From NCBI RefSeq assembly GCF_016859285.1, contig NC_053402.1, positions 8,142,531 through 8,206,530 of the forward strand: a stretch of DNA of 64,000 nucleotides. The letters are read 5' to 3'. A model generated the notes under the pieces. It saw only the letters and a list, made by a program, of their open reading frames with translations. It made no database searches and was not told the DNA's origin. This stretch comes from Xiphias gladius. Its lineage: Eukaryota > Chordata > Actinopteri > Istiophoriformes > Xiphiidae. Made by a program: the position numbers and the translations under genes. Below, in pieces: positions 38,801 through 50,808 of the stretch. The stretch's first letter is position 1. The number at the start of each line of letters is the position of its first letter.

Positions 38801-40416
38801 CTCAACAGTTGCTTTTGTTATTGGCTCTTAAAACTTCAGCTGAGAAACAAGGCAGTGAAAAGAATTTAAGGTGGAAATGGGGGAAGGATGAGAGAGAAGA
38901 AAGGCAGGGAAGAACTTTATAGGAGACTTTTCAGCCTCATTTCACAGTTCAAAGGTCACTGTGATCATTCAACTCACAGCTGAGCAACAGCTGAGCTTCC
39001 CTGACTTTTAAAGTGAAGAACCAAAATGAGCTGTAATGAGAGCCAGAGCGGAGCTGTGTAAATGCAAGATTTTGCAAAACACATATTGCAGTCATGGTTT
39101 TTTCTCCAAGTTGCAGCCATAATCACACATATCAAAGTTACCCAAGGATTCCTTGAATAGAGGAAATTGTTGGCATCATTTGGTCAAAAGTAACACACAC
39201 TGGATGTGTGTTCATTTGTGACACATTTTCCATGTGCAGTTCATCTTTGTGTCAACGAGTTCTCTGAACTGTCAAGAACAAACAGGCCTGTCCCTGCTGG
39301 GGCTAAAAAGCCTCTATCCGTTGCTCAGAGTATAGGTGTTGATCGTAAATATAAGTGGATGAGAGCAAAAGGGGAAGTATTTACCAACATACTGAGTGAA
39401 CTGGTCAATAGAAACCATATTGTAAATGCAGCATTAATGCTGCCTTGTCTGTTCTTAGCTGAAACATTTGGAAAATATGTGTTATCTGATCTGCAAAATG
39501 CATGGCATTGTTTAGGTATATTTATTCAAGAAAAAACATAAAGACGATGATTATAACAATGTCTGATGTCTGTCATCTTGTTTTAGGAGGTCTCATCAGC
39601 TTTGACATTTTTCCAGACGGCTGGGACAAGAGACTGTGTCTAGAGCTGCTGGAGAGTGAAGGACTGGACGCCATCTACTTCTTTGGGAATGAGACCTCAG
39701 ATGTAAGTTCATCTTGGGAAAAGTTGTGTATATAGATCTCTCGAGGTGGATACTGATGCCAATATTACAGCCATATGTGATTGTTGAACATCTCATTAAT
39801 AACCACAGGGATTAATATGCTGCTATAGAAGCCTCCCACTTCTTGGAAAGCTTTTCACAAGACTGAAACATGGCTGCAGTTTGCTTCCATTCAGCCGCAA
39901 GAGCATTTAGTGAGGTTGAACACTGATGCTGGTTGATAAAGCCTGGCTTGCAGTAGGCATTCCAGTCCATCCCAAGAAGTTGGATACTGTAAGGGGTCAG
40001 CAATAGTATGAGAGTTAGTTTAACTTTACTTTTGTTATTGTACAGTAAAAACACTGCACTGCATAGTTTGCTCTGTAAATGTCAGTAACACAGAGATAAA
40101 ACTAAGGGCTTCCACTGTTTGTCCAGGCTGAGGGGTTAAAGTTCAAATGACAATATTCTAGATTATGGAAAGAATGTTGAGCTCTGTTTTTTTTTTTTTT
40201 TTTACTCACAATAAGAGAAACAGAAGAAGCCAAATCAAGCTGCTGTAATCCACTACGTGTACTGATTTATAATATTAATGATTCTCGCTGTAGGGAGGAA
40301 ACGACTATGAAATTTTCAACGACCCACGCACCATCGGTTTCACAGTCTACTGTCCAGAGGACACGGCCAGGCTCTGTCAGGGACTTTTCTTTGATGCTCA
40401 ACCGCACGAGTCCTAA
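32151..40416 (+). CDS. pmm1: pmm1, phosphomannomutase 1, complete, 8 exons
   Basis: Exons 32151-32234, 33126-33243, 34635-34711, 34994-35085, 35455-35554, 36486-36561, 39587-39702 and 40294-40416 (786 nt, 261 residues; human PMM1 has 262). All junctions are GT-AG and phases close. The cytosolic HAD-family enzyme interconverts mannose-6-phosphate and mannose-1-phosphate for GDP-mannose synthesis; in brain PMM1 also acts as an IMP-stimulated glucose-1,6-bisphosphatase. [13 protein letters not shown] carries the nucleophile D18 and acid/base D20. [43 protein letters not shown] (substrate-binding cap) and [16 protein letters not shown] (metal-binding) follow in order. The tail ends FFDAQPHES, closer to PMM1 (FFPETAHEA) than PMM2. 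Intron 6 is the longest (3.0 kb), and a CA repeat sits just inside intron 4. No defect seen. Confidence 0.96.
32739..32810. repeat. (TG)n microsatellite in pmm1 intron 1
   Basis: About 72 bases of TG, with one AA interruption near the left end. It lies roughly 500 bases past the exon 1 donor. Confidence 0.95.
35142..35212. repeat. (CA)n microsatellite in pmm1 intron 4
   Basis: About 71 bases of CA with TACAGATA and AGA interruptions, beginning 56 bases after the exon 4 donor on the transcribed strand. CA-rich RNA is a known binding site for hnRNP L. Confidence 0.95.
36562..39586 (+). other. pmm1 intron 6, no internal gene seen
   Basis: A 3 kb intron. The segment near 37150-37270 (ATTGGCAGGTACCTCAAG, GGAATTGGTATCGGGATAG) resembles a teleost repeat built on TATCGG-type words, but the match is weak. 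The rest shows no exon or RNA gene that I can support. Confidence 0.4.
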
Positions 40417-40583
40417 TGTAATGAACTGCCTCCACCCCTGTCCCGTCCCATTACCCACAAGCCTTTCTGAACTCCCGCCTGTGGGTCTCTGATGGTGCAA
40501 CAACCACTTTTTAAGAACTCCTAAAAGGTACCACCACTAATTTTCTCCATTTTATTAGTGGGGTGATTTGAATAACTTTTTTC

Positions 40584-40589
40584 AATAAA
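40584..40589 (+). terminator. Candidate proximal polyadenylation signal of pmm1
   Basis: AATAAA 168 bases after the stop codon, followed within 20 bases by a T-rich run. A second AATAAA at 42498-42503 is a possible distal site; if used, the 3' UTR would include the dispersed repeat at 41095-41945. Confidence 0.5.
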
Positions 40590-41094
40590 TTCCACAGGTT
40601 TTTTTTTTTTTTTAAAGGGACAGTTACTGAGTGTTACATGTTGACTAGTGTTCAAGTGAAGTTTTAATACCGTGCCACAGTGCTACGATGTGTAGCTTAT
40701 AACATAAAGTTAACCAAAATACTTTGACAGATTATGAAACGAAAGTTAATACTCCAGATTACTTTATACGTATATGTATCTATAGTTTTTGCACTAATCT
40801 TGGGATAATTTTATACCAGTAGTTGGTATAGTCTTGTTTAATACTGCTGAAAGAGACAAATAAGAGTGAGAGAGAGTGATATTAAAAGAGGGGACTTTTG
40901 GTTGTTGTTTTGTGAGTCCATTTTGAAAATGAGATATGAATGAAGCGTTACAGAAGATAGGGACCTTTCCTCCTCTACAGTTGAGGATATATGAATCATT
41001 CCGTGTATTTTAACAACTCTACAGTGCTCTGAACTGGATGTATTTTATTGATGGTTGACTGTGTGATCCTCTGAATGTCAAATGTTTGTTTTAA

Positions 41095-41945
41095 GTCAAG
41101 TCGAGTCAATTTTTTTTATATAGCGCTAAATCATACCAGAAGTTATCTCAGGGGCACTTTTCATATAGAGTAGGTTTAGACTGTACTCTTTATAATATTA
41201 TTTACAGAGACCCAACATTCCCCTATGAGTAAACACTTGGCAACAGTGGCAAGGAAGAACTCCCTTTTAAGAGGTAGAAACCTTGAACAGAACAACGCTC
41301 ATGTTTGGCAGCTGTCTAACACAATACAGGCTCCACATAAAGATGTATAATAATAATAACAAGAATAATAAGAAAATAATAGGACTAATAACAGGACTAA
41401 TAATAAAAGTAATAATAATAATAAGACAAATAATAATTATAGGCCTAATAAGAATAATTAATTAAACTAATAATGGGGGCAGTAGGTGGTTTGCAGTCAC
41501 AGATCCAGACTCTGCAGGTTCAGAGGCAGAAATACCTGCAGAAAGCGAAAGGAGGAGAGAGAAGAGAAACAAGAAAGTACAAAGACTACGGGAGAGGAAA
41601 GAAGTCAAATTAGTCACAACCATTAATGGGATATGAATGTGTATGGATGGGGGGGGGGAGGAGCTCAGTGCATCATAGGAGGTCCCCCGGCAGTCTAGGC
41701 CTATAACAGCATAACTAGGAGATGGTTCAAGATAAGCATGAGCCAGCCTTTACTATACGATTTATCAAAAAGGAAGGTTTTAAGCCTACTCTTTAATGTG
41801 GAGAGGGTGTCTGCCTCCCTGACCCAAACTGGAAGGTTTGGATCACGGTAGAGGAGCCTGATAACTGAAGGTTCTGCATCCCATTCTACTCTTGGAGAGT
41901 AGGAACCACAGGTAGCCTCACAAAGGTGCCAGAAATTTAAGAGGC
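41095..41945 (+). repeat. Dispersed teleost repeat with internal TAA-rich tract
   Basis: Recognisable order: TATATAGCGCTAAATCATAC, CAGAAGTTATCTCAGGGGCA, GAGACCCAACATTCCCCTAT, GGCAAGGAAGAACTCCCTTT, AAGGTTTTAAGCCTACTCTT and TCTGCATCCCATTCTACTCT. I recognise this as one of the commonest long interspersed segments in teleosts, often found in 3' UTRs. The class is unassigned here. A (TAA)n-rich tract at 41340-41466 and a G-run near 41650 interrupt it. Confidence 0.75.
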
Positions 41946-43484
41946 TAGCATTGCTTGTTTTGCTTCTCTTTGTTTTTTAAATGTATTAAAGTGAAAATTT
42001 ATATTTAAGACTGAACATTACTGACTCAATGAATTCATCTTAACCAGTGAATTAAGCTACTGTGACCAAGTCACTCTACAAACTTCTGTCAGTCAGTAAG
42101 ACAACTTTTTATGTAAAATATTTCTACAAGCTGTATCATAGCCTGCATGCTGTATACTTGGTGACTACATGTACAGATGCTTATTGCTTGATTCCTTGTC
42201 GCTAGAAAGAGTTATGTTGTTTTCAACAGCTGCTTAAATGATTTCTTAAACTAAGTTTTAAAAATGTGAAAAACTGCCTGTTTAATTTTCCCATAACAAG
42301 CTACTGGGCTGTATTTCTGTTATGGGCCAGAAAAATAATGCCTCCTTAATGGATGATTATTGTGAATACGAATCATGTAGACTTACATGCACAGCAGATA
42401 ATTAGATTTTTATGTGTCAGTGGTGCTAACTGTAAGATTGATCATGTTGTTTTTCAGTCATTTATGGATATGCATTTATTTTATGTCAATTCATTGTAAT
42501 AAACCTTTTTTGATATCATTTAATCTACCTCAGCTCTCCAGTGTCTTTCTTAACCCAGTTGACCAAACTGGGCTTTGACATCAGAAATGCTTTTTTACAC
42601 CTTGCTCACAGACTCAACAGGTAAGCAGGCTGCAGATACTCCACAGGGCCTTATCATTTTACCACCAGAGGTCGCCAGAAATTTTTGTATCCTATCTTCT
42701 TGTGTGATACATTTTTTTACTTTTGGCTAACACCAAATGTTAACTTATAAAAATTTGTGAATTAGTTTATCATTTTTTTCATTGTGAAATGATCTATGTC
42801 TCTTTTTTATCTTATTCAGTAGTGTCTGATATTAAGCTTTGACAGGCACTTGACCACCAGAGAAGTGAGCCTCAATGATAATTGTCTGTAAAAAGATTCA
42901 CTGGTCCACAGTGAACTCCACTACCAGTAAATTACAGAAGCAACAACCACCAATTTTGTACTTCCAAGTATTCAGTGCCAAAGACCGAACTTGGTCAACC
43001 AACACTGCAAATTTTATTTTACTGGTTTATCATTAAAATCTGAAACCTGGATGGGAACTTTCTTTCACTCTTTCTCCAGGGGACAGAAGACACACAGTGA
43101 CACACAGAGCAGTATGAAATGAAACATCAAAAACATACAAACAGTGTGAGCAGCATCTGTATAAAAGAAAAAAAACTGCACTTGTAACAGTCATTGCCTC
43201 AGGTGACGGAGTTGTTAAATTGTAAAATATATTACTTTCCTGCTCTGTCGATGTTGCTCAAAGGCATTCCCACAGGTTAAAAGCAGTCTATTGTTTAAAC
43301 TACTTCTGTCACTTTTCTAGGCAACAGGTGGTGCAGGTGGGACTGGAGCGGCTGCTCTACAACTACTAGCCTGGTTTTAGGTGCTTTACATCAATGACAT
43401 CAAGTGTTCTTGTTTCCCATGGGATCTCCCTTCATTTATTGTTTATTCAGTAATAATAGGCACCATATCTTGTGAAGTTTGCAG

Positions 43485-44790
43485 TTGCAACCATAAATAT
43501 TCAACCCCCATCACCTTAAATGATATTATGGTGATGTGTATATATGAGAATATATAACAAGTGTCAGTAAACAGAAAGAATATTTATAGATACATACAAG
43601 CAATTTTGATAACATAGGTTGACATACTTTACGATTTTCATGAGTTTAAATTAGAAGAGTTTCATGAGTTTAAATGAAAAACATCTAGTTCTCTTGACAA
43701 ATGTCTATGTGAACTATTATTCAACCCCCAACCTCAGTACTTGGTGGAGCATCCTTTTGCCTTGATAACTTCTAATAAGTGATTTTGTTATGTTAAGTGC
43801 TGACAAGCTTCAGCAACCTCTTATGGAATCTTTGCCCATTCTTCTTAGCTCATTCAGGTTTGATGGCTTCTGTGCTGTAACTGCTTTCTTTAAATCCCAC
43901 CAAAGATTTACTATAGGATTTAAATCTGGAGACTGAGGCCACTCCAGGACATTCCAGGAATGATTCCTTAACCAAGCTTTGGTTGACTTGGAAGTGTGCT
44001 TGGCATCATTGTCTTGTTTCAGAGTCCAATCATCATCAAGGTCCAAGTTCACCACAGAAGGCATAACATTCCTCCTGAGAATGGCTTGGTATTTCTGTGA
44101 ATCCACGATGCCAGTCACACGGTCAAGATTGCCAGTTCCTGCATTAGAAAAGCATCCCTACATCAGTAGGGGATTCCTCTGGTCATAAGCATCGCCTTTC
44201 TTGGGCCAGGCAAACCACTGATTCATATGTCCAAACAGTTTCAGTTTTGGCTTGTCACTCCATAGAACTGTGTCCCATAACTCTGCAGGCCTATCCAAAT
44301 TCCTTCTAACATATTCTAGTCAACCCTTCTTGTGCTTCTTGGTCAAGACTGGCAAGTTTTGTTGAGTCCAGCCATGAAGTCCTTGGTTGTTAAGTGATCT
44401 TCTTACAGTTGTCACTGACACATTTGCCCCAGCCTTCATCAAGTAATCCTGTAATTCATCATTGGGGTTTTTCTTTGTTGTCCTGCTGAGACAGCTAAGG
44501 CCTCTTGATGAAATTTTGGGTTTTCTCCCATGCTAGACAAGTTTAAACTTCGATACAATGCTCCCAATATTGTCTGTTTTTGGTGCAATTAAATTATCTC
44601 CTCTCTCAGCTTTTGTGACAGCTCTTTAGTCTTCACCATGGTTGTAACACACCTTGAATACATCCCTGGGTGGTGTTTATATAAGCAAAGGTCATTATTA
44701 AGTTCCCACTGGGTTAATCATGTTTTAACCCAACTTTAAGTCATAAAGCTAAATATAGTGTTCCAGTGTAATGTATTTGAATAATATTCA
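43485..44790 (-). mobile_element. Tc1/mariner DNA transposon, dead copy
   Basis: Left part carries CAACCATAAATATTCAACCC and ACTTGGTGGAGCATCCTTTT-type sequence typical of teleost Tc1 elements. A - strand transposase remnant fills the interior. The right end (near TTTGAATAATATTCAG) is poorly matched to the left terminus, so the right inverted repeat is degraded and the boundary is approximate. It lies between the convergent genes pmm1 and csdc2. Confidence 0.8.
43795..44639 (-). pseudogene. Tc1-type transposase pseudogene
   Basis: Starts MVKTKELSQKLREEI at 44639 and ends near RRMGKDSIRGC. Domain order is the N-terminal helix-turn-helix remnant and then the DD34E catalytic core. The core shows LKQDNDAKHTSKSTKAWL (second Asp) and WPQSPDLNPIVNLWWDLKK, in which the third catalytic Glu of the usual NPIENLW is Val. 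Early stop codons and frame changes occur in the N-terminal third (the first stop follows residue 15). The copy cannot encode an active enzyme. Confidence 0.85.
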
Positions 44791-45683
44791 GTGAATGATG
44801 TGAAAAAAAGACAATTCAACCTTATTATTAGGCTGGGGACATTACTGTGACCTCATTATAGGACAGTCTCTCTCACCGCCTGTTGAGCTCATACCAATCT
44901 TCCTCCCTCAGAGTCTCACATCCGCGCACAGCCTAAAGAAACACAGCTTCCATGAAACCTGTGAATCTTAAAATGCTTTAATGTCCTTTCAAGGCTCAGA
45001 AGAAGTAATCATGGGGATCACCACCACAGTGGCTCGTCCACAAAAGAAAGTGCCCTTTGAAATGAAAGAAATTAACAAAGGTTCATATTGAAATAATTCA
45101 GGCTGTGACACTGAAAGATAAGACGAGATGCGTAGAGACTCTATGGGACAGATATAATAGAAAATGACATACAGTACAATATATAACTTGAATAACAATA
45201 ACATTTCTGTGACAATGATCTCTATTGGCACCAGCTATGAAGTCATGTAGTTCACCATCATGATGACTACACTCAATAAATCACACACGGATACATGTTT
45301 TTCTAATAATAGAAAAGAGATTTAGAAATAGTTTTGATTTTCAGCAATTCATGGCTCCAGACACTTTCAAAACAGGAATTTTCAAACAGGACAACAAATT
45401 GACTGATCCTTAACAATGATGTCTGGAGTGCTGTGGCAGTTTTTGTAGTGGAAGTTCAAATTTCTTCAGTGCAAGCTTTGATAGTATTACCCAAAAATAT
45501 AGTTTATAATCTGAGGACACACACAAATCTGAAAAATCATCAAATAAATAATTAAAATAAATACCCAAAAACAAGAAAATACAGCCAGGGATATGCATTT
45601 TTAAAGGTGAAAATACTTGCAATCGCTGTACATTCACAGTAAAATATATATTTTGTTTATGTTTTTAAAATGTTCATATTAGG

Positions 45684-45689
45684 TTTATT
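45684..45689 (-). terminator. Candidate polyadenylation signal of csdc2
   Basis: TTTATT on the + strand, AATAAA on the coding strand, about 1.0 kb after the csdc2 stop. Mammalian CSDC2 also has a long 3' UTR, but this choice is tentative. Confidence 0.3.
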
Positions 45690-46693
45690 ATGTGCTTCCT
45701 GCTTCAGTCCTGGTCTCCCTTTATGCTTTTTTATCTAAGACAAACTTTTAATTTACTCAGCCTCCAACCTTCAGTACATACACCTCTCGATTTTAAAATA
45801 AAACTTCCTTTTTTCTGTCCTAAGATCATGTTTCTAGTGGTGACCTGAAACCCACAAGGAAGTCACGAGATGTCTTTTTTCGGGTTTCTAATGCAAACCC
45901 AGTTGTGATTTACTGCTCTGAGGATTGTCAACTTGCCATTTCATCTTTCTTTCACTCAGCAATACAATCATTCAAATCTTTTCAACCCTAGTCAAGTCGC
46001 TAAACTACTTTCTTTTACATCCATTATCTCTGTTGTTGAATTCAAACATTAAGCTCATCTTTCCAAAGTCTGCACTTAACGTAAAAACAGCGTAAGTTGC
46101 AAAACAAGTCATCTGACCCATGCTTGCACCTAACATGTCATCCTGGGAACTTTGGTTAAGTAAACAAGTGCATAACAGCTGCAAAGAAGGGAAGTAAAAC
46201 TGAATTCTTCCTTTTGTCCTATGTCTCTCTCCTTCTTGCACGTAGACTCAACAGTCACAAGTTTTGAACAGTGTGAAGATCTGCACCGCAGTTATGTGTA
46301 GTTTTCCCAAAGTTTCATATTTTACACATTTGATTGGAAAATCAGAGTAACTTTATACTCCCATCTGAAATTTGACTTTAAAAAGGAAAACAAAAAATAT
46401 AGATAAATCAAGCACGTGACTTTCCTAACAATGAATAAATGGTCAGTTTCCCATACACGGCAAAATTATTCATGTAGTAAACAGACAGTTCATCAGCTCT
46501 GATTGGACATACATCGGTCATCCAGCTACAACTGAATTATTGACACTTACAAACACTGGACACTATGCTGTGTAGGTAAAACATGTTTTAAAAAAGTTTT
46601 AAGCAAAGAATGTGTGTTACAAGTCCCAGAGCACCTCTACCAGCCCCTATCCAGCCCTGCCCAGCACGACGCACCAGGCTTGGAGCTCAGGCC

Positions 46694-49409
46694 CTATGAG
46701 CTGATGATCTGCCCAGACCAGGTCTCGTGTTTCGTCCCTGGGTTGAGATGTGTGAGCTTCACCTCCACTGCCTGCACCTTCAGGTTCTTGGGTGGGACCC
46801 GACACACTTTGTACGTGACCTCGTCGCCCTCAACTGGGACATACTCCCCTTCGATGCTGAAACAGAAAAATTGAGTTTTGAAGGTGTTCTTCACTGTTGT
46901 GCCATAAAAATTAGTTAAAGTGCAGTTAGTGACTTGTAACTCATGAGATGTCTTAAAGCAGTGGTTCTCATCCTTTTTTCTTATGATTTATGACAAATCT
47001 CTATTCAAATTTCTCTCAAACTGCGGAATGGTAAAGAGTTGAGACGAAACAATATTTTTTCCTTGTCATGTTGTTTAATTCAATTAAATATCAGAAGGCT
47101 AAAATTATAGGAAAATTGTGAAAAGACACAATGATTAATATTGTGTTCAATAAACCTGCTCATGATCCTGCAGAGTTGTTTTGCAACCTCTTGAGGTTTC
47201 ATCAACCTGTAGGTCAGAGAACCACTGAATTAACGGAATAGTGCGACACTGAATAAAATAAGCTTATTCACTTTCTTGCTGAAGATGAGTCGAGAGGGTT
47301 GATACCACTGTCATACCTGTGCCTATGAAGTATGGAGCTAGAACCGGGAGGCGGTTAGCTTAGCTTATCATAAAGAATGGAAACAGGAGGCAACAGCTAG
47401 CCTGGCCCTGTCTGAAGTTAAAACATTCACCTACCGGCACCCCTAAAACTGATTGATTTACAGGTTGCAACTATTTGATACAGTGGCCTGCACAGTGAAC
47501 TCCTGACTTTCCACCAGGGGAGAGTCCAGGAAGTCTCCCCTGGTTTAGTAAACACTGCTCATGTTTGCTAAAGAAATAGTCAACAGCAAATAACTCTTCA
47601 TTAAATCAAAACGTTTTACTTTCTAAGAATGGACTCAACAAACAGGATGCAACGTCTTCATTACTAAACTTTAAAGGTGCTAGTAGGCGTAGTTTTGATT
47701 GTAGGACAGTGCTATAACTAACATGAAACTAATCACCTCACAGCTCCGGAAATTTGAGACGAGATAAATATTGGACTTTCAGATCAATGATGCAGGCGTT
47801 TGGCTAAAAGATAACTGCAGCATCCTGCGTAATCGGTTTGGTGAAATTTCGTAAATCTGCCTTTTCTGAGGTTTGTAAAAGCATTTGATGTACTGCTTGA
47901 CCTGAATAAAAAGCTGAATAAAACCAGCATGGAGAAGTCACTGTTCTCTTTATGCATGTCCAATTACTGCAGGTGTCACAGTGTTCCAATAGAGCTGGAA
48001 AAAATAGTTTTCCCCTTTGAAAAAAGCACATAAATAAAGGGTGTTGTTTGCTGAGTTCATACAGTCATATGAGTTTGATTGTTTGTGTTGCTATTTGTAT
48101 TTCAGCTAATGCCTAATGTGTTTCTCTGCTGTGATTCTCAGAGCTGCCAGCTGTGAAATCTGCACGATTATTCTTCTAAGAGTGACTTCAGTGTTATTGC
48201 CACTCACTCCGAGATGTGAACAAAGATGTCTTCACCACCGTGGGACGGTCGTATGAAGCCGTGACCTTGTGACCTGGAGAAGTTCTTGCACACACCCTTA
48301 AACACTGGACCTGAGTGTGCACGTACTGTACTGCAGGCAGAGGGAAAGAAGACAATGACGTTCTCACATTAACCATAAAATTACTCATCTCAGTGTGACT
48401 GGTTGTTTTAATTGTTCTAGTAGAGTAGAAAAACAAGTAAAAAGAGCAGTTTACAGTTAAAAGTCATCATTCAGGCCTATTTCATAAGAGAAACAGAAAA
48501 GAGAGAAAAGGATGCATAAAGGAGGTGAGGAAGGCAGATGAAGTGCTGATCATATCAACCCCTACTCGCTGCCTCCTAATGTCGCAACACAACAGCAGCA
48601 GAGGTGTGAACACTAATCTGCTGAATCACAGTGTAAACAGTCCAGTAGTTAACCTTTATTCAGTCCCAACCAATGTCTGCAAACCAGCCATGATACAACC
48701 TGTCAGATTTACATTTAAAGTATCCGTTGTTGGTATTCAGAGCAGCTCATTCGAAATTTTACTTGAGTTAAACCACATTCATATCAGCTACATTTCCTTA
48801 AGCATCAAAAGTAAAAACATCCACTATGCAGGAAAAAGTACCTGTCAATGTTGGATTCTTATTCCCGGTGCACTAAATTAAACAAAATTTTAATTTAGCT
48901 AATACTTTACTTAGTTTGGGAAGTGTACCTTATAGCCACGTATCGCATTTTATAAGCTCATTATTCTTGCATGTAAAATCTGCAAAGGGACTACAGCTGT
49001 CAGATAAATGGGTGCCACTCTCTAAAAAAGGAACTTCGCACAAGGTTTATAGGCTTTAACCAGTAACTTTATTAATGCTAATGAATCATTTACTAATGCG
49101 AATGCTTTACAGATCAGTTGTGACCCAGATTAGGTTTGCCTGCTAAAGGGGTTGTCCACAACATGGCCGTATTTAAGTAAATGTCTACTTTCCACCACAC
49201 GCTAATTAGCAAACTAATCATACTTACGCTGAATAGGTGCGGGTGCGTTTGGTTGGCAACGGGCTGGGCAGATCCCGAGGCAACGGTTGCTCCTTCCCCT
49301 CCTCCCACACCCGGCTCCCCTCCCTCAGGAAGGGGAAGGACAGGGTGAGAGGGGCGTTGGGCGAGCGCAACGGGGTCCCAGAGGGCGATGTGAGGCCGGA
49401 GTCCGCCAT
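46694..49409 (-). CDS. csdc2: csdc2, cold shock domain containing C2 (PIPPin-like RNA-binding protein), complete, 3 coding exons
   Basis: Coding exons 49228-49409, 48208-48330 and 46694-46856 (468 nt, 155 residues; human 153). All junctions are GT-AG and phases close. The protein is a small RNA-binding protein of the CSDC2/CARHSP1 family, expressed mainly in brain and reported to bind the 3' ends of histone mRNAs. Residues 1-60 are Ser/Pro-rich, with the family-specific [10 protein letters not shown] and [16 protein letters not shown]. The cold-shock domain follows: [20 protein letters not shown] (RNP1 region), EDIFVHISD (RNP2) and [18 protein letters not shown]. It ends [11 protein letters not shown]. 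The ATG at 49409 has a good context and matches the start of relatives; no upstream in-frame ATG is needed. A pyrimidine-rich AG acceptor at 49632-49633 suggests the exon begins at 49631 with spliced 5' UTR upstream. Confidence 0.95.
46959..47228. mobile_element. hAT-like MITE between csdc2 coding exons
   Basis: Starts CAGTGGTTCTCATCCTTTTT and ends GGTCAGAGAACCACTG, giving terminal inverted repeats of about 12 bases with typical hAT CAG ends. The 270-base interior is AT-rich and non-coding. The 8-base flanks (TCTTAAAG and AATTAACG) agree at five positions only, consistent with an old insertion. It lies in the last csdc2 intron. Confidence 0.65.
47245..47545. repeat. Dispersed teleost repeat, copy 2 (last csdc2 intron)
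   Basis: Shows AAGCTTATTCACTTTCTTGC, GTTGATACCACTGTCATACC, GGCGGTTAGCTTAGCTTATC and GGCAACAGCTAGCCTGGCCC in the order of a widespread teleost repeat. It is a better-preserved relative of the copy at 20070-20350. Confidence 0.75.
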
Positions 49410-50345
49410 GTCCGATGTGACAAAGGAGGAGGAGGAGGATGGTGCGGATGCGGTGTTGGATGCTGATGCTACTCCTTCAGTCGCAGGCCGCCGATGGGCT
49501 GCTGACACCGCCGTCTGTCCGCTGGCGTATCTGTGAGTCCGTCTGCCTCGGGAAGCCTGCCCCCGTGTGGGACACAAGCTCGGCGGCGATCAAAGTCAGC
49601 GCTGTCGCTTCACGTCCGTCACGGGCACTCGCTGTGAGGAGAGAGACCATAGGGAGAGAGCGGAGGATGATCAGAGAACCGCTGTGTGGCTTTAGACCTG
49701 GTGGGTCGAAAGAAATGATGAGAGGGGGCATCCAGCCAGCAAAAAGCCTTTTTTTTTAAGTCAGAAACCACAAACTAATGAAGGTCTCTATTAAATTAAA
49801 ATTTATTTTCACCATTCTTTCCTCGTGTCTTTCGTCATTTGTCAAAATTATGTTGATAAATAAAAATTCCTCCGAACAGATCACAAATGTTCAGGTGACA
49901 CAAACCCTTCCTCAATCAAGTCTGAAATCCTGTAAATCAAGTCATTCCGAGTGTTAAAGGAGTATTACAGCGATTTAGTATTGCACATCCATAAAGTTGG
50001 GGGACTTGCCAAGGTCCGATTAAAATGAGAATGATCAAAACTCTAATCTAGCTATCATTATTCACTAACATTGAAATACACAATATGTCCTTTATAGTCA
50101 GGTGACCTTGCCCTTCAGTCTATCTAATCTGGTTTCTCCAGGGTTATGGGACAAGGAGGCAATTGACTGATCTCCTGTCAGTACCCAAGGTTCAATTCAC
50201 CCCAGAAACGCCATTAACACAGTCCGGACCACAAGTACCATGTTTTATATTTTATTTGCGTGTGTGTGTGTGTAGGACGTTTTTCTACGCCCACTCCTCC
50301 TCTGCCTGTGATGAGACAGGCAGAGCTGGGTCTCCGCACGCGGCG

Positions 50346-50389
50346 TGACGTCAGAACAGCTGCAGAACGGCCGCCACCGCCTCCATTGG
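50346..50389 (-). promoter_or_regulatory. Candidate csdc2 promoter: CCAAT box and palindromic CRE
   Basis: Reading towards csdc2, a CCAAT box (ATTGG on the + strand at 50385-50389) is followed 32 bases later by a full palindromic CRE, TGACGTCA (50346-50353), inside a CpG-rich stretch with GCGGCCGCC-like text. The arrangement is typical of cAMP/CREB-responsive vertebrate promoters. It lies about 700 bases upstream of the proposed acceptor of the first coding exon. Confidence 0.45.
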
Positions 50390-50759
50390 TGCGTTCGTGG
50401 CGTCAGTGCCCCCTTCCCAAATGAACAGTTACATATCTTATCCTACAGGAGCACTACGGAAATAATATCATAAGCGTCACCACAGGATGGACATGGTCGG
50501 ACAAACTACTGATTATTATTACAATCATTTTCCATAATGAGGAACCACTGTGAGCGGTTCTATGAGTGGTTCTATGTGGTACTATGAGCGGACCAAAACA
50601 TTTAGAGCCGCTCAGTTTGCACTTGCATTCACAGGCTCCAGTTGGAGAACATCTGGATGTGTAGAAATGAAGCCAAAGAATTAAGAAGGTCATAGCTCCT
50701 CTGGCCCGGGTCAGGCACAAATCTCTTCTCTGCCCCATGATTATGAAAATGCACGACTA

Positions 50760-50760
<1 letters not shown>

Positions 50761-50805
<45 letters not shown>

Positions 50806-50808
50806 GTG
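50761..50808. repeat. (TG)n microsatellite
   Basis: About 24 TG units with a single TG to CG change near the right end. Confidence 0.95.

Larger units (their letters stand above)
40590..46693. other. pmm1-csdc2 convergent intergenic region
   Basis: This 6.1 kb segment contains the 3' UTRs of two convergent genes, a dispersed repeat (41095-41945) and the Tc1 copy. Between these I see only AT-rich DNA. A - strand AATAAA at 45684-45689 may serve csdc2. Confidence 0.5.

Noticed and set aside
32151-40416. Identification as pmm2
   Set aside because: The [17 protein letters not shown] and FFDAQPHES segments and the 261-residue length fit PMM1 better. Synteny with csdc2, polr3h and aco2 agrees.
49410-49577. 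N-terminal extension of csdc2 upstream of the chosen ATG
   Set aside because: The open frame continues upstream, but its first codon is TTG and no in-frame ATG is present; human CSDC2 starts at the equivalent of the chosen ATG.
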